From: Streptomyces sp. DT2A-34
GTDB lineage: Bacteria; Actinomycetota; Actinomycetes; Streptomycetales; Streptomycetaceae
DNA length: 64,000 nucleotides
NCBI RefSeq assembly: GCF_030499515.1
Contig: NZ_JASTWJ010000001.1
Coordinates: 9,466,001-9,530,000, forward strand
Reading direction: 5' to 3'
Notes under the pieces: model-generated
Told to the model about the DNA's origin: nothing
Database searches by the model: none
What the model saw: the letters and a program-made list of their open reading frames with translations, nothing else
Part shown: piece by piece, positions 55,086 through 63,673 of the stretch
Layout of the letters: every line of letters starts with the position of its first letter
Numbering within the stretch: the stretch's first letter is position 1
Made by a program: the position numbers and the translations under genes

Positions 55086-56420
55086 GTGAAGTCACCGCTC
55101 ATGGGATCGGACACCACGGACACCACCTACGACGTCCTCGGAATCGGCTTCGGGCCGTCAAATCTCGCCCTGGCCATAGCGATTGACGAACACAACGCGG
55201 ACCTTCCGGCCGACCGTCGGATCAACGCCCTTTTCCTGGAGCGCCAGCCACGTTTCGGCTGGCACCGGGGCATGCTCATCGACGACGCCACCATGCAGGT
55301 GTCGTTTCTCAAGGACCTGGTGACGCTGCGCAATCCGGCCAGCGACTTCAGCTTCCTGTGCTTCCTGCGCGAGCGCGGCCGACTGATCGACTTCCTGAAC
55401 CAGAAGACACTCTTCCCGCTGCGCGTCGAGTTCCACGAGTACTTCGAGTGGGCCGCCGAGCGGGTGCGGCACCTCGTGGCGTACGACCACGTGGTGACCG
55501 CCATCGACCCCGTGCGCGACGACACGGGCACGGTGACGCACTTCGACGTGGTCTGCCGGGACCCGGAGCGCCCCGGCCGGACGGTCACCCGCCGGGCCCC
55601 CGACATCAGCGTGGCGGTCGGCCTGGAGCCGCATGTGCCGCCCGGCGTCGAACTGTCCGAACGCATCTGGCACAACAGCCAGTTACTGCCTCGCGTGACC
55701 GAACTCGCCGCCGCCGGTGAGCCGGTGCGCCGCGCGGTCGTCCTCGGTGCGGGGCAGAGCGCCGCCGAGACCGTGGACTTCCTGCACCGCTCGTTCCCCG
55801 AGGCCGAGGTCTGCGCGGTGTTCGCCAAGTACGGCTACACCCCGGCCGACGACAGCCCGTTCGCCAACCGCATCTTCGACCCGGAGGCGGTGGACGTGTA
55901 TTTCGGCGCACCGTCCGAGGTCAAACAGTCCCTCTTCGACTACCACCGCTCCACCAACTACTCCGTCGTCGACATGGAGTTGATCGAGTCCCTGTACGCC
56001 ACCGCCTACCAGGAGAAGGTCGCCGGCCGGGAGCGACTGCGCTTCCTCAATGTCTCCCGCATCCGCGACGTCCGGCAGCGCGGCGGCGGGCCGCTCGATG
56101 TCTCGGTGGAGTTCCTGCCCACCGGGGAACAGCAGGTGCTGGAGACCGACGTACTGGTCCACGCCACCGGCTACCGTCCCCGCGACCTCACCGCCCTGCT
56201 CGGCGAGGCGGCGAAGGTCTGCCTGCGGGACGACGGGGACGCCATCCGTGTCTCCCGCGACCACCGCGTGGAGACCGCGCCCGACGTCACCGCGGGGATC
56301 TATCTGCAGGGCGGCACCGAGCACACGCACGGGCTCACCTCGACCCTGCTGTCGACCACCGCGATCCGCGCGGGGGAGATCCACCGCTCCCTGCGGGACC
56401 GGCACACGGCGTCCGTCTGA
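55086..56420 (+). CDS. L-ornithine N5-monooxygenase
   Basis: 444 residues of the FAD- and NADPH-dependent N-hydroxylating monooxygenase family (SidA/PvdA/CchB). The FAD site is YDVLGIGFGPSNLALA (about residues 15-30), QVSFLKDLVTLRNPASDFSFLCFL is the substrate-region block, the NADPH site is VLGAGQSAAETVDF, and the C-terminal ATGYRPRDL and GLTSTLLSTTAIRAGEI motifs are present. It hydroxylates the side-chain amine of ornithine, feeding both the formyl-hydroxyornithine and the hydroxyornithine modules. GTG 55086 is chosen for the site ggagg at 55071-55075; ATG 55101 is an alternative that would drop five residues. Confidence 0.94.
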   Translation: MKSPLMGSDTTDTTYDVLGIGFGPSNLALAIAIDEHNADLPADRRINALFLERQPRFGWHRGMLIDDATMQVSFLKDLVTLRNPASDFSFLCFLRERGRLIDFLNQKTLFPLRVEFHEYFEWAAERVRHLVAYDHVVTAIDPVRDDTGTVTHFDVVCRDPERPGRTVTRRAPDISVAVGLEPHVPPGVELSERIWHNSQLLPRVTELAAAGEPVRRAVVLGAGQSAAETVDFLHRSFPEAEVCAVFAKYGYTPADDSPFANRIFDPEAVDVYFGAPSEVKQSLFDYHRSTNYSVVDMELIESLYATAYQEKVAGRERLRFLNVSRIRDVRQRGGGPLDVSVEFLPTGEQQVLETDVLVHATGYRPRDLTALLGEAAKVCLRDDGDAIRVSRDHRVETAPDVTAGIYLQGGTEHTHGLTSTLLSTTAIRAGEIHRSLRDRHTASV

Positions 56421-56425
56421 GCCGG

Positions 56426-57073
56426 TCAGACCGCTTCCGCCGTCGGCACGGCGGGGTCGAACGCGGCCACCACCTGATCCGTGGACGTCACCGCCCCGCA
56501 CGTGTCCGCCACCCATTCCAGCGCGAACTCGTGGCCACCGGCCCGCACATCGGCGATGGCATCCGCGACGACGAAGGGCTCCAGGTCCTGTACCCAGGCG
56601 TCGGCGGCCGTCATCAGCACGCCGACCCGGGCGAACAGCCCGACGATCACGACCTGGTCGCGCTTCAGGTCCCGTAACCGGCTTTCCAGTCGGGTCCGCG
56701 CGAACGCGCTGTACTTCCGGGCGGTGAGCACGGCGTCCCCGGTCCGCGGCACGACCTGCTCGGCGAACGCCTCGCCGCCCTTGTCGGCCGGCGGCCCGGA
56801 CGGTCGTACGGCGAGCGCGGGACCTCGTTCACCGGCCGGCACCGAGTGGATGACGGGAACGCCCGCCGCACGGGCGGCGCCCACCAACCGGCCCGCGCCG
56901 GCGAGGAGCGCGGTGACGGGAGCGCCCTCCTGCTCCACCACCCGGAGGAAACGCCGTTGCAGATTCAGCACCACGAGCGCCGCCCGGCCCGGGTCGAGGG
57001 TCCACCCGGTCCGGTCGTCGGGCAGCATCGCGGGGGTCGGCATGACGTACGGGAAGATCGAGCCAGGCGTCAT
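56426..57073 (-). CDS. isochorismatase-fold protein with altered catalytic residues
   Basis: 215 residues of the isochorismatase/cysteine-hydrolase superfamily. Alignment by eye to EntB/PhzD places RAALVVLNLQRRFL over the usual IHDMQ motif (the catalytic Asp becomes Asn), DAVLTARKYSAFARTRL over TKWRYSAF (the catalytic Lys becomes Ala) and IVGLFARVGVLMTAADAW over GVYAHIG. The fold is clear, including EPFVVADAIADVRAGGHEFALEWVA, but classical isochorismate hydrolysis looks unlikely. No cysteine takes the position of a Cys-hydrolase nucleophile. The pathway uses a one-step salicylate synthase and needs no isochorismatase. The gene has its own near-perfect iron box and ends 5 bp from the hydroxylase stop. 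It may be a vestige or have a new role. Confidence 0.75.
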   Translation of the reverse strand: MTPGSIFPYVMPTPAMLPDDRTGWTLDPGRAALVVLNLQRRFLRVVEQEGAPVTALLAGAGRLVGAARAAGVPVIHSVPAGERGPALAVRPSGPPADKGGEAFAEQVVPRTGDAVLTARKYSAFARTRLESRLRDLKRDQVVIVGLFARVGVLMTAADAWVQDLEPFVVADAIADVRAGGHEFALEWVADTCGAVTSTDQVVAAFDPAVPTAEAV

Positions 57074-57108
57074 CTCGGGTTGCCCTTCGGTGAGTCGGGG
57101 AACCCTGT

Positions 57109-57127
57109 TTAGGTTAGCCTCACCTAA
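57109..57127. promoter_or_regulatory. iron box (DmdR1/IdeR), isochorismatase-like gene
   Basis: TTAGGTTAGCCTCACCTAA differs from the consensus by one base (18 of 19), the best box in the window, 36 bp before the isochorismatase-fold gene. It marks the right edge of the siderophore regulon. Confidence 0.93.
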
Positions 57128-57170
57128 GTTCGATGTCTTGTCGATGAACCTGTGAACCGGTGAACTCCGG

Positions 57171-59006
57171 TCACCCCAGGACGCGATCCAGGTTGAAGGC
57201 CGCACTGATCAGGGCGAGATGGGTGAACGCCTGGGGGAAGTTGCCCTGTTGCTCGCCCGTGTGGCTGATCTCCTCGGCGTACAGGCCCAGATGGTTGGCG
57301 TAGGTCAGCATCTTCTCGAAGGCCAGCCGCGCCTCGTCGACACGGCCGGCGCGGACCATGGCCTCGACGTACCAGAACGAGCAGATCGAGAACGTGCCCT
57401 CGTCACCCTGCAGTCCGTCGGGGCTCGCCGCCGGGTCGTAGCGGTAGACCAGGGAGTCGGACACCAGGTCCTGGGTGAGGGCGTCCAGCGTGGACAGCCA
57501 CTTGGGGTCGGTCGGCGAGATGAACTTCGTCAGCGGCATCATCAGTACGGCCGCGTCGAGCACGTCGTCGTCCTCGTGCTGGACGAAGGCCTGGCGCGTC
57601 TCGGACCAGCCCCGGCGCATGATCCGCCGGTAGATCGTGTCCCGGCACCGCTGCCAGTGCGGCAGATCGGCGGGCAGGCCGCGCCGGTTGGCCATGCGGA
57701 TGGCCCGCTCGATCGCCACCCAGCACATCAGCCGCGAGTACAGGAAGTTCTTGCGGCCGCCGCGGGTCTCCCAGATGCCCTCGTCGGGCTGGTCCCAGTT
57801 CTCGCACACCCAGTCCACCAGCCCGCACACGTCGTCCCACTGGTCGCTGGAGATCGGCTCCGCCCACTTGTCGTAGAGGTAGATCGAGTCGATCAGCGCG
57901 CCGTAGATGTCGAGCTGGAGCTGGTCGGCGGCGGCGTTGCCGACGCGCACCGGGGCGGAACCGAGGTGCCCCTCCAAGTGGTCGAGTTCGCGCTCGGTCA
58001 GGTCGGTGCGGCCGTCGATGCCGTACATGACCTGCAACGGACCGACGTGACAGCCGTCGCCCCGACTCACGTACTGGGTCAGGAACTTCATGAACGCCTC
58101 GGCCTCACCCGTGAAGCCCAGCCGCAGCAGCGCGTACACACAGAAGGCGGCGTCGCGTATCCACACGTACCGATAGTCCCAGTTGCGTTCGCCGCCCGGC
58201 TGCTCGGGCAGGCTCGTCGTCGGCGCGGCCACGATCGCGCCGGTGGGCGCGTAGGTGAGCAGCTTCAGGGTGAGCGCGGAGCGGTGCACCATCTCCCGCC
58301 AGCGGCCCCGGTACTTGGACGCGGACAGCCAGTGCCGCCAGTACGCCACCGTGCTGTTGAACTGCTCCTCGGCCTCGGTCCGCGCGCACCGCCGCGGGTC
58401 GATCTCGCCGCCGACCTGGTCCAGCGCGAACACCGCCGACTCGCCCTCGGAGAGCTTGAATTCGGCGCACACGTCAAGCCCGTCGACCTCCAGCGGCATG
58501 GTCGCGGTCAGCCCGAGCGACAGCTTCTCGGACTCGAAGACCGTGACGTCGCCCACCCGGCGGACGGTGTGCGGCCGGGTGCCGTAGTCGAAGCGCGGCG
58601 CGACCCGCGTACGGAAGGGGATCGACCCGCGGACGCACACCACACGCCGGATCAGCCGGTGCCGTTCGGTCTCCACCAAGCCGCCGTCCACCGGCATGAA
58701 GTCCTGCACCTCACCGACGCCGTCCTGCGTGAAGAACCGGGTGATCAGGACGTTCGTGTCCGGGAAGTAGAACTGCTCGGTCCGGGCCGGCACCGCCGCC
58801 GCCAGCTCGAAGCAGCCGCCCCGCTCCGCATCCAGGATCGCCGCGAAGACACTCGGGGCGTCGAAGGCCGGACAGCAGTACCAGTCGATCGTGCCGTCCG
58901 TCCCCACCAGGGCCACACTGCGCAGATCGCCGATCAGTCCGTGCTCGGCGATCGGCAGATAGCGCGAAGCCCCCCGTACGTCCCCGTCGATCGGTGTCGT
59001 GCTCAT
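57171..59006 (-). CDS. glycoside hydrolase family 15 protein (glucoamylase/trehalase-like)
   Basis: 611 residues with no signal peptide. The N-terminal beta domain (YLPIAEHGLIGDLRSVALVGTDGTIDWYCCPAFDAPSVFAAILD) and the (alpha/alpha)6 barrel with NWDYRYVWIRDAAFCVYALLRLGF, LDIYGALIDSIYLYDKW and FSICSFWYVEAMVRAGRVDEA are characteristic of cytoplasmic actinobacterial GH15 proteins. The family contains glucoamylases and alpha,alpha-trehalases; the substrate here is not certain. The start at 59006 follows ccagggagg. It lies outside the siderophore regulon, with 43 bp between its stop and the last iron box. Confidence 0.9.
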   Translation of the reverse strand: MSTTPIDGDVRGASRYLPIAEHGLIGDLRSVALVGTDGTIDWYCCPAFDAPSVFAAILDAERGGCFELAAAVPARTEQFYFPDTNVLITRFFTQDGVGEVQDFMPVDGGLVETERHRLIRRVVCVRGSIPFRTRVAPRFDYGTRPHTVRRVGDVTVFESEKLSLGLTATMPLEVDGLDVCAEFKLSEGESAVFALDQVGGEIDPRRCARTEAEEQFNSTVAYWRHWLSASKYRGRWREMVHRSALTLKLLTYAPTGAIVAAPTTSLPEQPGGERNWDYRYVWIRDAAFCVYALLRLGFTGEAEAFMKFLTQYVSRGDGCHVGPLQVMYGIDGRTDLTERELDHLEGHLGSAPVRVGNAAADQLQLDIYGALIDSIYLYDKWAEPISSDQWDDVCGLVDWVCENWDQPDEGIWETRGGRKNFLYSRLMCWVAIERAIRMANRRGLPADLPHWQRCRDTIYRRIMRRGWSETRQAFVQHEDDDVLDAAVLMMPLTKFISPTDPKWLSTLDALTQDLVSDSLVYRYDPAASPDGLQGDEGTFSICSFWYVEAMVRAGRVDEARLAFEKMLTYANHLGLYAEEISHTGEQQGNFPQAFTHLALISAAFNLDRVLG

Positions 59007-59090
59007 CGCAGCCTCCCTGGCCCGCCATGCGCCTCGATCCCAGCGTAGGTGGAATCGGCCGGGCGAGGGCCGGGACCGGGGAGACGACTC

Positions 59091-59870
59091 TCAGACCGCG
59101 ATGACCGTCAGCCCCGCCTCCTCGAAGAGCCGTACGGTGTCGGGTGCGGCCGCCGTGTCCGTGACCAGCGTGTCCACCGCGTCGACCGCGCAGATCCGGG
59201 CGAACGCCCGCCGGCCCAGCTTGCTGGAGTCCGCGGCCACGACCACCCGCGCGGCCCGCTCGCACAGCAGCCGGTTGATCGCCGCCTCCGCCTCGTCGTG
59301 CGCGGCGGCGCCGTGCGTCACGTCGAAGGCGACGACGCCGAGCACCGCCACGTCGATCGTGATCTGGGCCAGCACCGCGTCCGCGAGCGGACCGATGAGC
59401 TCGTACGACTGGGGGCGCGCCACCCCGCCGGTGAGCACGATCTTGAACTGGGGTCGCACGGCCAGCTCATTGGCGATGTTGAGCGCGTTGGTGACGACGG
59501 TGAGCGCGGGTGAGCCGGACGCCAGATCGCTGCGCACGGCCAGGGCCCGCGCCACCTCCGTGGTCGTCGTGCCCCCGGTCAGCCCCACCGCCTCGCCGGG
59601 CGCGACGAGGCCGGCCACCGCCTTGGCGATGCGCTGCTTCTCGGAGGCGTGCCGGGCCGTCTTGTAGCGCAGCGGCAGTTCGTACGACACCCCGTGCACG
59701 ACCGCGCCGCCCCGCGTGCGCACGAGCATCTGCTGCTCGGCGAGCTGGTCGAAGTCGCGGCGGATCGTGGCGGACGACACCTCCAGCTCGGCGGCCGCCT
59801 CCTCGACGTCCAGCCGGCCCCGCTCGACGAGCAGCTCCAGCAGTGCCTTCCAGCGGGCGTCGCGCGACAT
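59091..59870 (-). CDS. DeoR-family transcriptional regulator
   Basis: 259 residues. The N-terminal helix-turn-helix (LDVEEAAAELEVSSATIRRDFDQLAEQQMLVRTRGGAV) is the DeoR signature. The C-terminal phosphosugar-sensing domain has GLTGGTTTTEVARAL and LTGGVARPQSYELIGPLAD and VVAADSSKLGRRAFARI. It is divergent from the SIS-domain isomerase and aldolase genes, which it probably represses until a sugar phosphate appears. The start at 59870 follows atggaggg. Confidence 0.92.
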   Translation of the reverse strand: MSRDARWKALLELLVERGRLDVEEAAAELEVSSATIRRDFDQLAEQQMLVRTRGGAVVHGVSYELPLRYKTARHASEKQRIAKAVAGLVAPGEAVGLTGGTTTTEVARALAVRSDLASGSPALTVVTNALNIANELAVRPQFKIVLTGGVARPQSYELIGPLADAVLAQITIDVAVLGVVAFDVTHGAAAHDEAEAAINRLLCERAARVVVAADSSKLGRRAFARICAVDAVDTLVTDTAAAPDTVRLFEEAGLTVIAV

Positions 59871-59930
59871 GCGCCCTCCATTCCTCGATCTTCCGGCGAC
59901 CCTAGCGCACGCCTCATGCCCCGTAATGCT

Positions 59931-59947
59931 TGATTCTGCTCGAAAGC
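59931..59947. promoter_or_regulatory. possible DeoR-type operator
   Basis: Read on the minus strand, GCTTTCGAGCAGAATCA resembles the CTTTCG-type half-sites bound by AgaR/DeoR proteins. It sits in the 132-bp divergent gap, and a second AT-rich block follows at 59951-59973. Weak evidence. Confidence 0.25.
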
Positions 59948-60002
59948 TATGGATATCTTGCAAGAACAATCATCCATGGGGTGAAGTGCGAAGGGTGGCG
60001 GC

Positions 60003-60884
60003 ATGACGCATGTCGAGGACGAGCTCAACAGCCAGCCCGAGTGCTGGACGCGCGCCGCGGCGGAGGCGGTCGGCCTCGGCGGGGTTCTTCCGGTGCCGGG
60101 GGAGCGGGTCGCGGTCGTTGGCTGCGGCACGTCGTACTTCATGGCGCAGGCCTTCGCCGTGCTGCGCGAGGGGTCGGGTCAGGGGGAGACGGACGCCTTC
60201 GCCGCCTCGGAGTTCCCGTCCGGGCGTGCTTACGCCCGCGTCGTCGCCCTCACCCGCTCCGGTACGACGACCGAAGTGCTGGACCTGCTGCGAGGGCTGA
60301 AAGGGCGAACGCGTACCACGGCGATCACCGCCGACCCGAACACGCCCGTCATGACGGCCGCCGACGAGGTCGTCGTCCTCGACTACGCGGACGAACGGTC
60401 CGTCGTACAGACCCGGTTTGCGACCACCGCCCTCACCCTGCTCCGCGCCCATCTCGGCCTGCGCACCGACGAGGCGGTGGCCGACGCGCGCACCGCACTC
60501 GCCCGCGAGCTGCCCGAAGGGCTCGTGGGGTGCGGGCAGTTCACCTTCCTCGGGCGTGGCTGGACCGTGGGGCTGGCCAACGAGGCCGGGCTGAAGATGC
60601 GCGAGGCGTCGCTGTCCTGGACCGAGGCCTACCCGGCCATGGAGTACCGGCACGGCCCCATCAGCGTCACCACGAGTGGCACCGCCACCTGGATGTTCGG
60701 CGAGGCGCCCGAGGGGCTGGCCGAACAGGTGCGCGCCACGGGCGGGTTGTGGATCGAGGGCCGTCTCGACCCGCTCGCCGAACTGGTCCGCGCCCAGCGG
60801 CTCGCGGTCGCCGTCGCCGCGGCCCGCGGTCTGGATCCGGACCAACCGCGCCATCTCACCCGCTCGGTGATCCTCGCCCCCTGA
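60003..60884 (+). CDS. SIS-domain sugar-phosphate isomerase/deaminase (AgaS/GlmS-C-like)
   Basis: 293 residues with two SIS subdomains: VAVVGCGTSYFMAQAFAVLREG and VVALTRSGTTTEVLDLLRGL in the first, FLGRGWTVGLANEAGLKMREASLSWTEAYPAMEYRHGPIS in the second. Ser/Thr-rich loops bind the phosphate. The set resembles AgaS and the GlmS isomerase domain, which act on amino-sugar phosphates. With the class II aldolase next door and a DeoR-type regulator it suggests catabolism of galactosamine or a related amino sugar. ATG 60003 lies just after gcgaagggtgg. Confidence 0.88.
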   Translation: MTHVEDELNSQPECWTRAAAEAVGLGGVLPVPGERVAVVGCGTSYFMAQAFAVLREGSGQGETDAFAASEFPSGRAYARVVALTRSGTTTEVLDLLRGLKGRTRTTAITADPNTPVMTAADEVVVLDYADERSVVQTRFATTALTLLRAHLGLRTDEAVADARTALARELPEGLVGCGQFTFLGRGWTVGLANEAGLKMREASLSWTEAYPAMEYRHGPISVTTSGTATWMFGEAPEGLAEQVRATGGLWIEGRLDPLAELVRAQRLAVAVAAARGLDPDQPRHLTRSVILAP

Positions 60885-60904
60885 CGCGCCGAGAAAGGAG
60901 AGCC

Positions 60905-61759
60905 GTGCCCCTCGTGACCACCGGTGAGCTCGTCACCCGCGCCGCCGCAGCCCGCTCCGCCGTCGCCGCGTTCAACATCATCACCCTGGAGCACGTCGAG
61001 GCCGTCATCGCCGGTGCGGAATCGGTGTGCTCGCCCGTCGTCCTCCAAGTCAGCGAGAACGCCGTCAAGTTCCGCTACGGACGCCTCCTCCCGCTCGCCC
61101 GCGCGGCCGTCGCCGCCGCCGAACGGGCCGCCGTCCCCGTCGCGTTGCACCTCGACCACGTCCAGAGCGACGACCTGCTGCGCCAGGCGCCGGGCGCCGG
61201 GTTCAGCTCCGTGATGTACGACGCGGCCAGGCTGCCGTACGCGGACAACCTCGCCGCCACGAAGGCCTCCGTCGACTGGGCGCACGCTCAAGGCCTCTGG
61301 ATCGAGGCCGAGTTGGGCCGACTGGGCGGCAAGAACGGCGAGCCGCCCCTCGACGCCCACGCCCCCGGGGCCCGCACCGACCCCGCCGAGGCCCACGCCT
61401 TCGTCACCGACTCCGGCGTCGACGCGCTCGCGGTCGCCATCGGCAGCTCGCACGCCATGACCACCCGCACCGCCACCCTCGACCACGAGCTCCTCAAACG
61501 CCTGTCCGCCACCCTGGACGTCCCCCTCGTCCTGCACGGCTCCTCCGGCGTCCCCGACGGTGAACTGACCGCGGCGGTCGCGGGCGGCATCGCCAAGGTC
61601 AATGTGGGCACGGCGCTCAACATCGCCATGACAGAAGCGATCCGCGACTTCCTCGCCGCCCACCCCGAGGCGGTCGACTCACGCAAGTACCTGAGTGTGG
61701 GGCGGGAGGCGATGGTAGGGGCGGTGGCCGACATCATCGGGGTGTTGAGGGCGCCCTGA
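60905..61759 (+). CDS. class II fructose/tagatose-bisphosphate aldolase family protein
   Basis: 284 residues. Zinc-binding and catalytic blocks are VALHLDHVQSDDLLR (His and Asp), IEAELGRLGGKNG, LAVAIGSSHAM (His), VLHGSSGVPDGEL (His) and AKVNVGTALNIAMTEAI. These fit the GatY/KbaY/FbaA family. It would cleave the bisphosphate or deoxy-sugar product of the preceding isomerase pathway to triose phosphates. GTG 60905 follows the clear site gaaaggag. Its stop is 10 bp from that of the convergent RlmG-like gene. Confidence 0.9.
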   Translation: MPLVTTGELVTRAAAARSAVAAFNIITLEHVEAVIAGAESVCSPVVLQVSENAVKFRYGRLLPLARAAVAAAERAAVPVALHLDHVQSDDLLRQAPGAGFSSVMYDAARLPYADNLAATKASVDWAHAQGLWIEAELGRLGGKNGEPPLDAHAPGARTDPAEAHAFVTDSGVDALAVAIGSSHAMTTRTATLDHELLKRLSATLDVPLVLHGSSGVPDGELTAAVAGGIAKVNVGTALNIAMTEAIRDFLAAHPEAVDSRKYLSVGREAMVGAVADIIGVLRAP

Positions 61760-61769
61760 GACGTGACGC

Positions 61770-62915
61770 CTACTTCTTGACCGCCCTCAGCACCACGAAC
61801 TTCGCGTCACTGGCGACGAGTTGACTGTTGCCGAACAGCCGCCGCAGCTTCAGGTGATAGCCGAGATGCCGGTTGCCGATCACCCACAGCTCACCGCCCG
61901 GCCCGAGCGCGCGCCGCGCCCCCGTGAACATCCGCCAAGCCGTCGCGTCGGTCGTCGCCTGGTGGGAGTGGAACGGCGGATTGTTGAGCACGAGGTCGAC
62001 ACTCCCGGCCGGCACGCCCGCCAGCCCGTCCCCGACCCGGAACTCGGCGTGCCCCTGCACCCCGTTCGCCCGGTACGTCGCCTCCGCCGAGGCCACGGCC
62101 TGGAACGACTCGTCCACGAACAGCACCTCGGCCTCCGGGTTCGCCAGCGCCACCGCGGTACCGACGACGCCGTTGCCGCACCCGAGATCCACCACCCGCT
62201 GGGCGCCCTTCCCGTCCGGAAGGTGCCCCAGGAAGAACCGCGTACCGATGTCGAGCCGGTCGGCGCAGAAGACACCCGCGTGATTGACGACCGTGCGCCC
62301 GGAGACCGCGCCGATGCCGTCGGGCAGCGTGTAGGTGTACGGCCACGGATTGGCGTGCCGCGCCCGCGACGGCTCGGGCGTGCAGAAGATCAACCGGGCC
62401 TTCTTCTCGGCGAGCGAGGTGCGGGTCGGGCCGAGGATCCGCTCGAACAACCGGAGCGTCGAGGTGTGGATCTCCTTCACCATCCCGGTGCCGGCCACCA
62501 CCGTGCCCTCGTGCACCGAGGGCGCCAGCCGCAGCAGCTGGTCCTCCAGCAGCGCCAGACTCTTCGGCACCCGCACGAGCAGGACGTCGATGCGCTCCGG
62601 CGGCGGGTCCTGCGTGGTGAGCAGCCGGACGGAGCCGGGCCCGACGCCGGCGCGGGCGAGGTTGGCCCGGGTCGCCTCCTGGGTCAGGTAGGAGTCCGTG
62701 ATCTGTACGGGCTGGTGCGCCGCGAGCGCCGTGACCAGGGCGCCCCAGCGGTCCCCGACCACCACGACCGTGCCGGACAGCGAGGTCTCCCGCTCCGCCA
62801 GATGCCTGAGGAGGTACTCGTCGGAGGCGTCCCAGGCGCGCAGCCTGTCACGCGGGTCCTCGGGGAAACGGGTCAGCGCGAGCTCGCCCCAGGGCGTCGT
62901 CATACGGTCGTTCAT
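61770..62915 (-). CDS. RlmG/RsmC-like rRNA guanine-N2 methyltransferase
   Basis: 381 residues with two related methyltransferase-fold halves, as in RlmG and RsmC. The N-terminal half is degenerate; the C-terminal half has VVDLGCGNGVVGTAVALANP (SAM motif) and DLVLNNPPFHSHQ, the NPPF motif for base N-methylation. KEIHTSTLRLFERILGPTRTSLAEKKARLIF is also family-like. The E. coli relative modifies G1835 of 23S rRNA. Start ATG 62915 is used; ATG 62903 is an alternative four codons in. Confidence 0.88.
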   Translation of the reverse strand: MNDRMTTPWGELALTRFPEDPRDRLRAWDASDEYLLRHLAERETSLSGTVVVVGDRWGALVTALAAHQPVQITDSYLTQEATRANLARAGVGPGSVRLLTTQDPPPERIDVLLVRVPKSLALLEDQLLRLAPSVHEGTVVAGTGMVKEIHTSTLRLFERILGPTRTSLAEKKARLIFCTPEPSRARHANPWPYTYTLPDGIGAVSGRTVVNHAGVFCADRLDIGTRFFLGHLPDGKGAQRVVDLGCGNGVVGTAVALANPEAEVLFVDESFQAVASAEATYRANGVQGHAEFRVGDGLAGVPAGSVDLVLNNPPFHSHQATTDATAWRMFTGARRALGPGGELWVIGNRHLGYHLKLRRLFGNSQLVASDAKFVVLRAVKK

Positions 62916-62980
62916 CGTGCGTCAAGGCTAGCCGAGGCGCAGCTCACGGCGGGTGGGGCCGGTGGGGGAGGATGGGAGGC

Positions 62981-63637
62981 ATGGACGCCGAGCTGTTCCC
63001 CCGGGAACGTACGGAGGTCGCGCCGGGCGCGGTGCATGTGCCCGGCTGGCTGGATCCGGACCGCCGGCGCGAGCTGCTGGAGGCCTGCCGCGAGTGGGCA
63101 CGCCCACCGGCCGGGCTGCGTACGGTCCACACGCCCGGCGGCGGCACCATGACCGCCCGCCAGGTCTGCCTGGGCTGGCACTGGTACCCGTACGGCTACG
63201 CCCGCACGGTCGTCGACGGCGACGGCGCCCCGGTCAAACCGTTCCCCGACTGGCTGGGCGAGCTGGGCCGTCGGGCGGTGCGGGACACGCTGGGCGAGTC
63301 GGAGGCGGCTTACTCGGAGACGTCGTACGACATCGCGCTGATCAACTTCTACGACGCCGACGCCCGCATGGGCATGCACCGCGACAGCGACGAGAAGTCG
63401 GACGCCCCGGTGGTGTCCCTGAGCCTCGGTGACACCTGCGTCTTCCGCTTCGGCAACGCCGAGACCCGGACCCGGCCCTATACGGACGTCGAGCTGCGCA
63501 GCGGTGATCTGTTCGTGTTCGGCGGCCCGTCGCGGCTCGCCTACCACGGAGTGCCGAGGGTGCAGCCGGGCACCGCACCGCCGGAGTTGGGGCTGACCGG
63601 GCGGTTGAACATCACGCTCAGGGTGAGCGGGCTGTAG
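62981..63637 (+). CDS. alkB: AlkB-like Fe(II)/2-oxoglutarate dioxygenase
   Basis: 218 residues. The iron ligands are MGMHRDSDE (His133, Asp135) and LAYHGV (His189), and the 2-oxoglutarate arginine is in LNITLRVSGL. INFYDADARMGMHRD and VFRFGNAETRTRPYTDVELRSGDLFVFGGPSRL match AlkB DNA-repair demethylases. ATG 62981 is preferred to ATG 62972 because gggggagg at 62964-62971 then has 9-bp spacing. It is divergent from the RlmG-like gene. Confidence 0.92.
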   Translation: MDAELFPRERTEVAPGAVHVPGWLDPDRRRELLEACREWARPPAGLRTVHTPGGGTMTARQVCLGWHWYPYGYARTVVDGDGAPVKPFPDWLGELGRRAVRDTLGESEAAYSETSYDIALINFYDADARMGMHRDSDEKSDAPVVSLSLGDTCVFRFGNAETRTRPYTDVELRSGDLFVFGGPSRLAYHGVPRVQPGTAPPELGLTGRLNITLRVSGL

Positions 63638-63673
63638 GCCGCCACATCTGCGGATCATGGGAGACTCGCCCTC

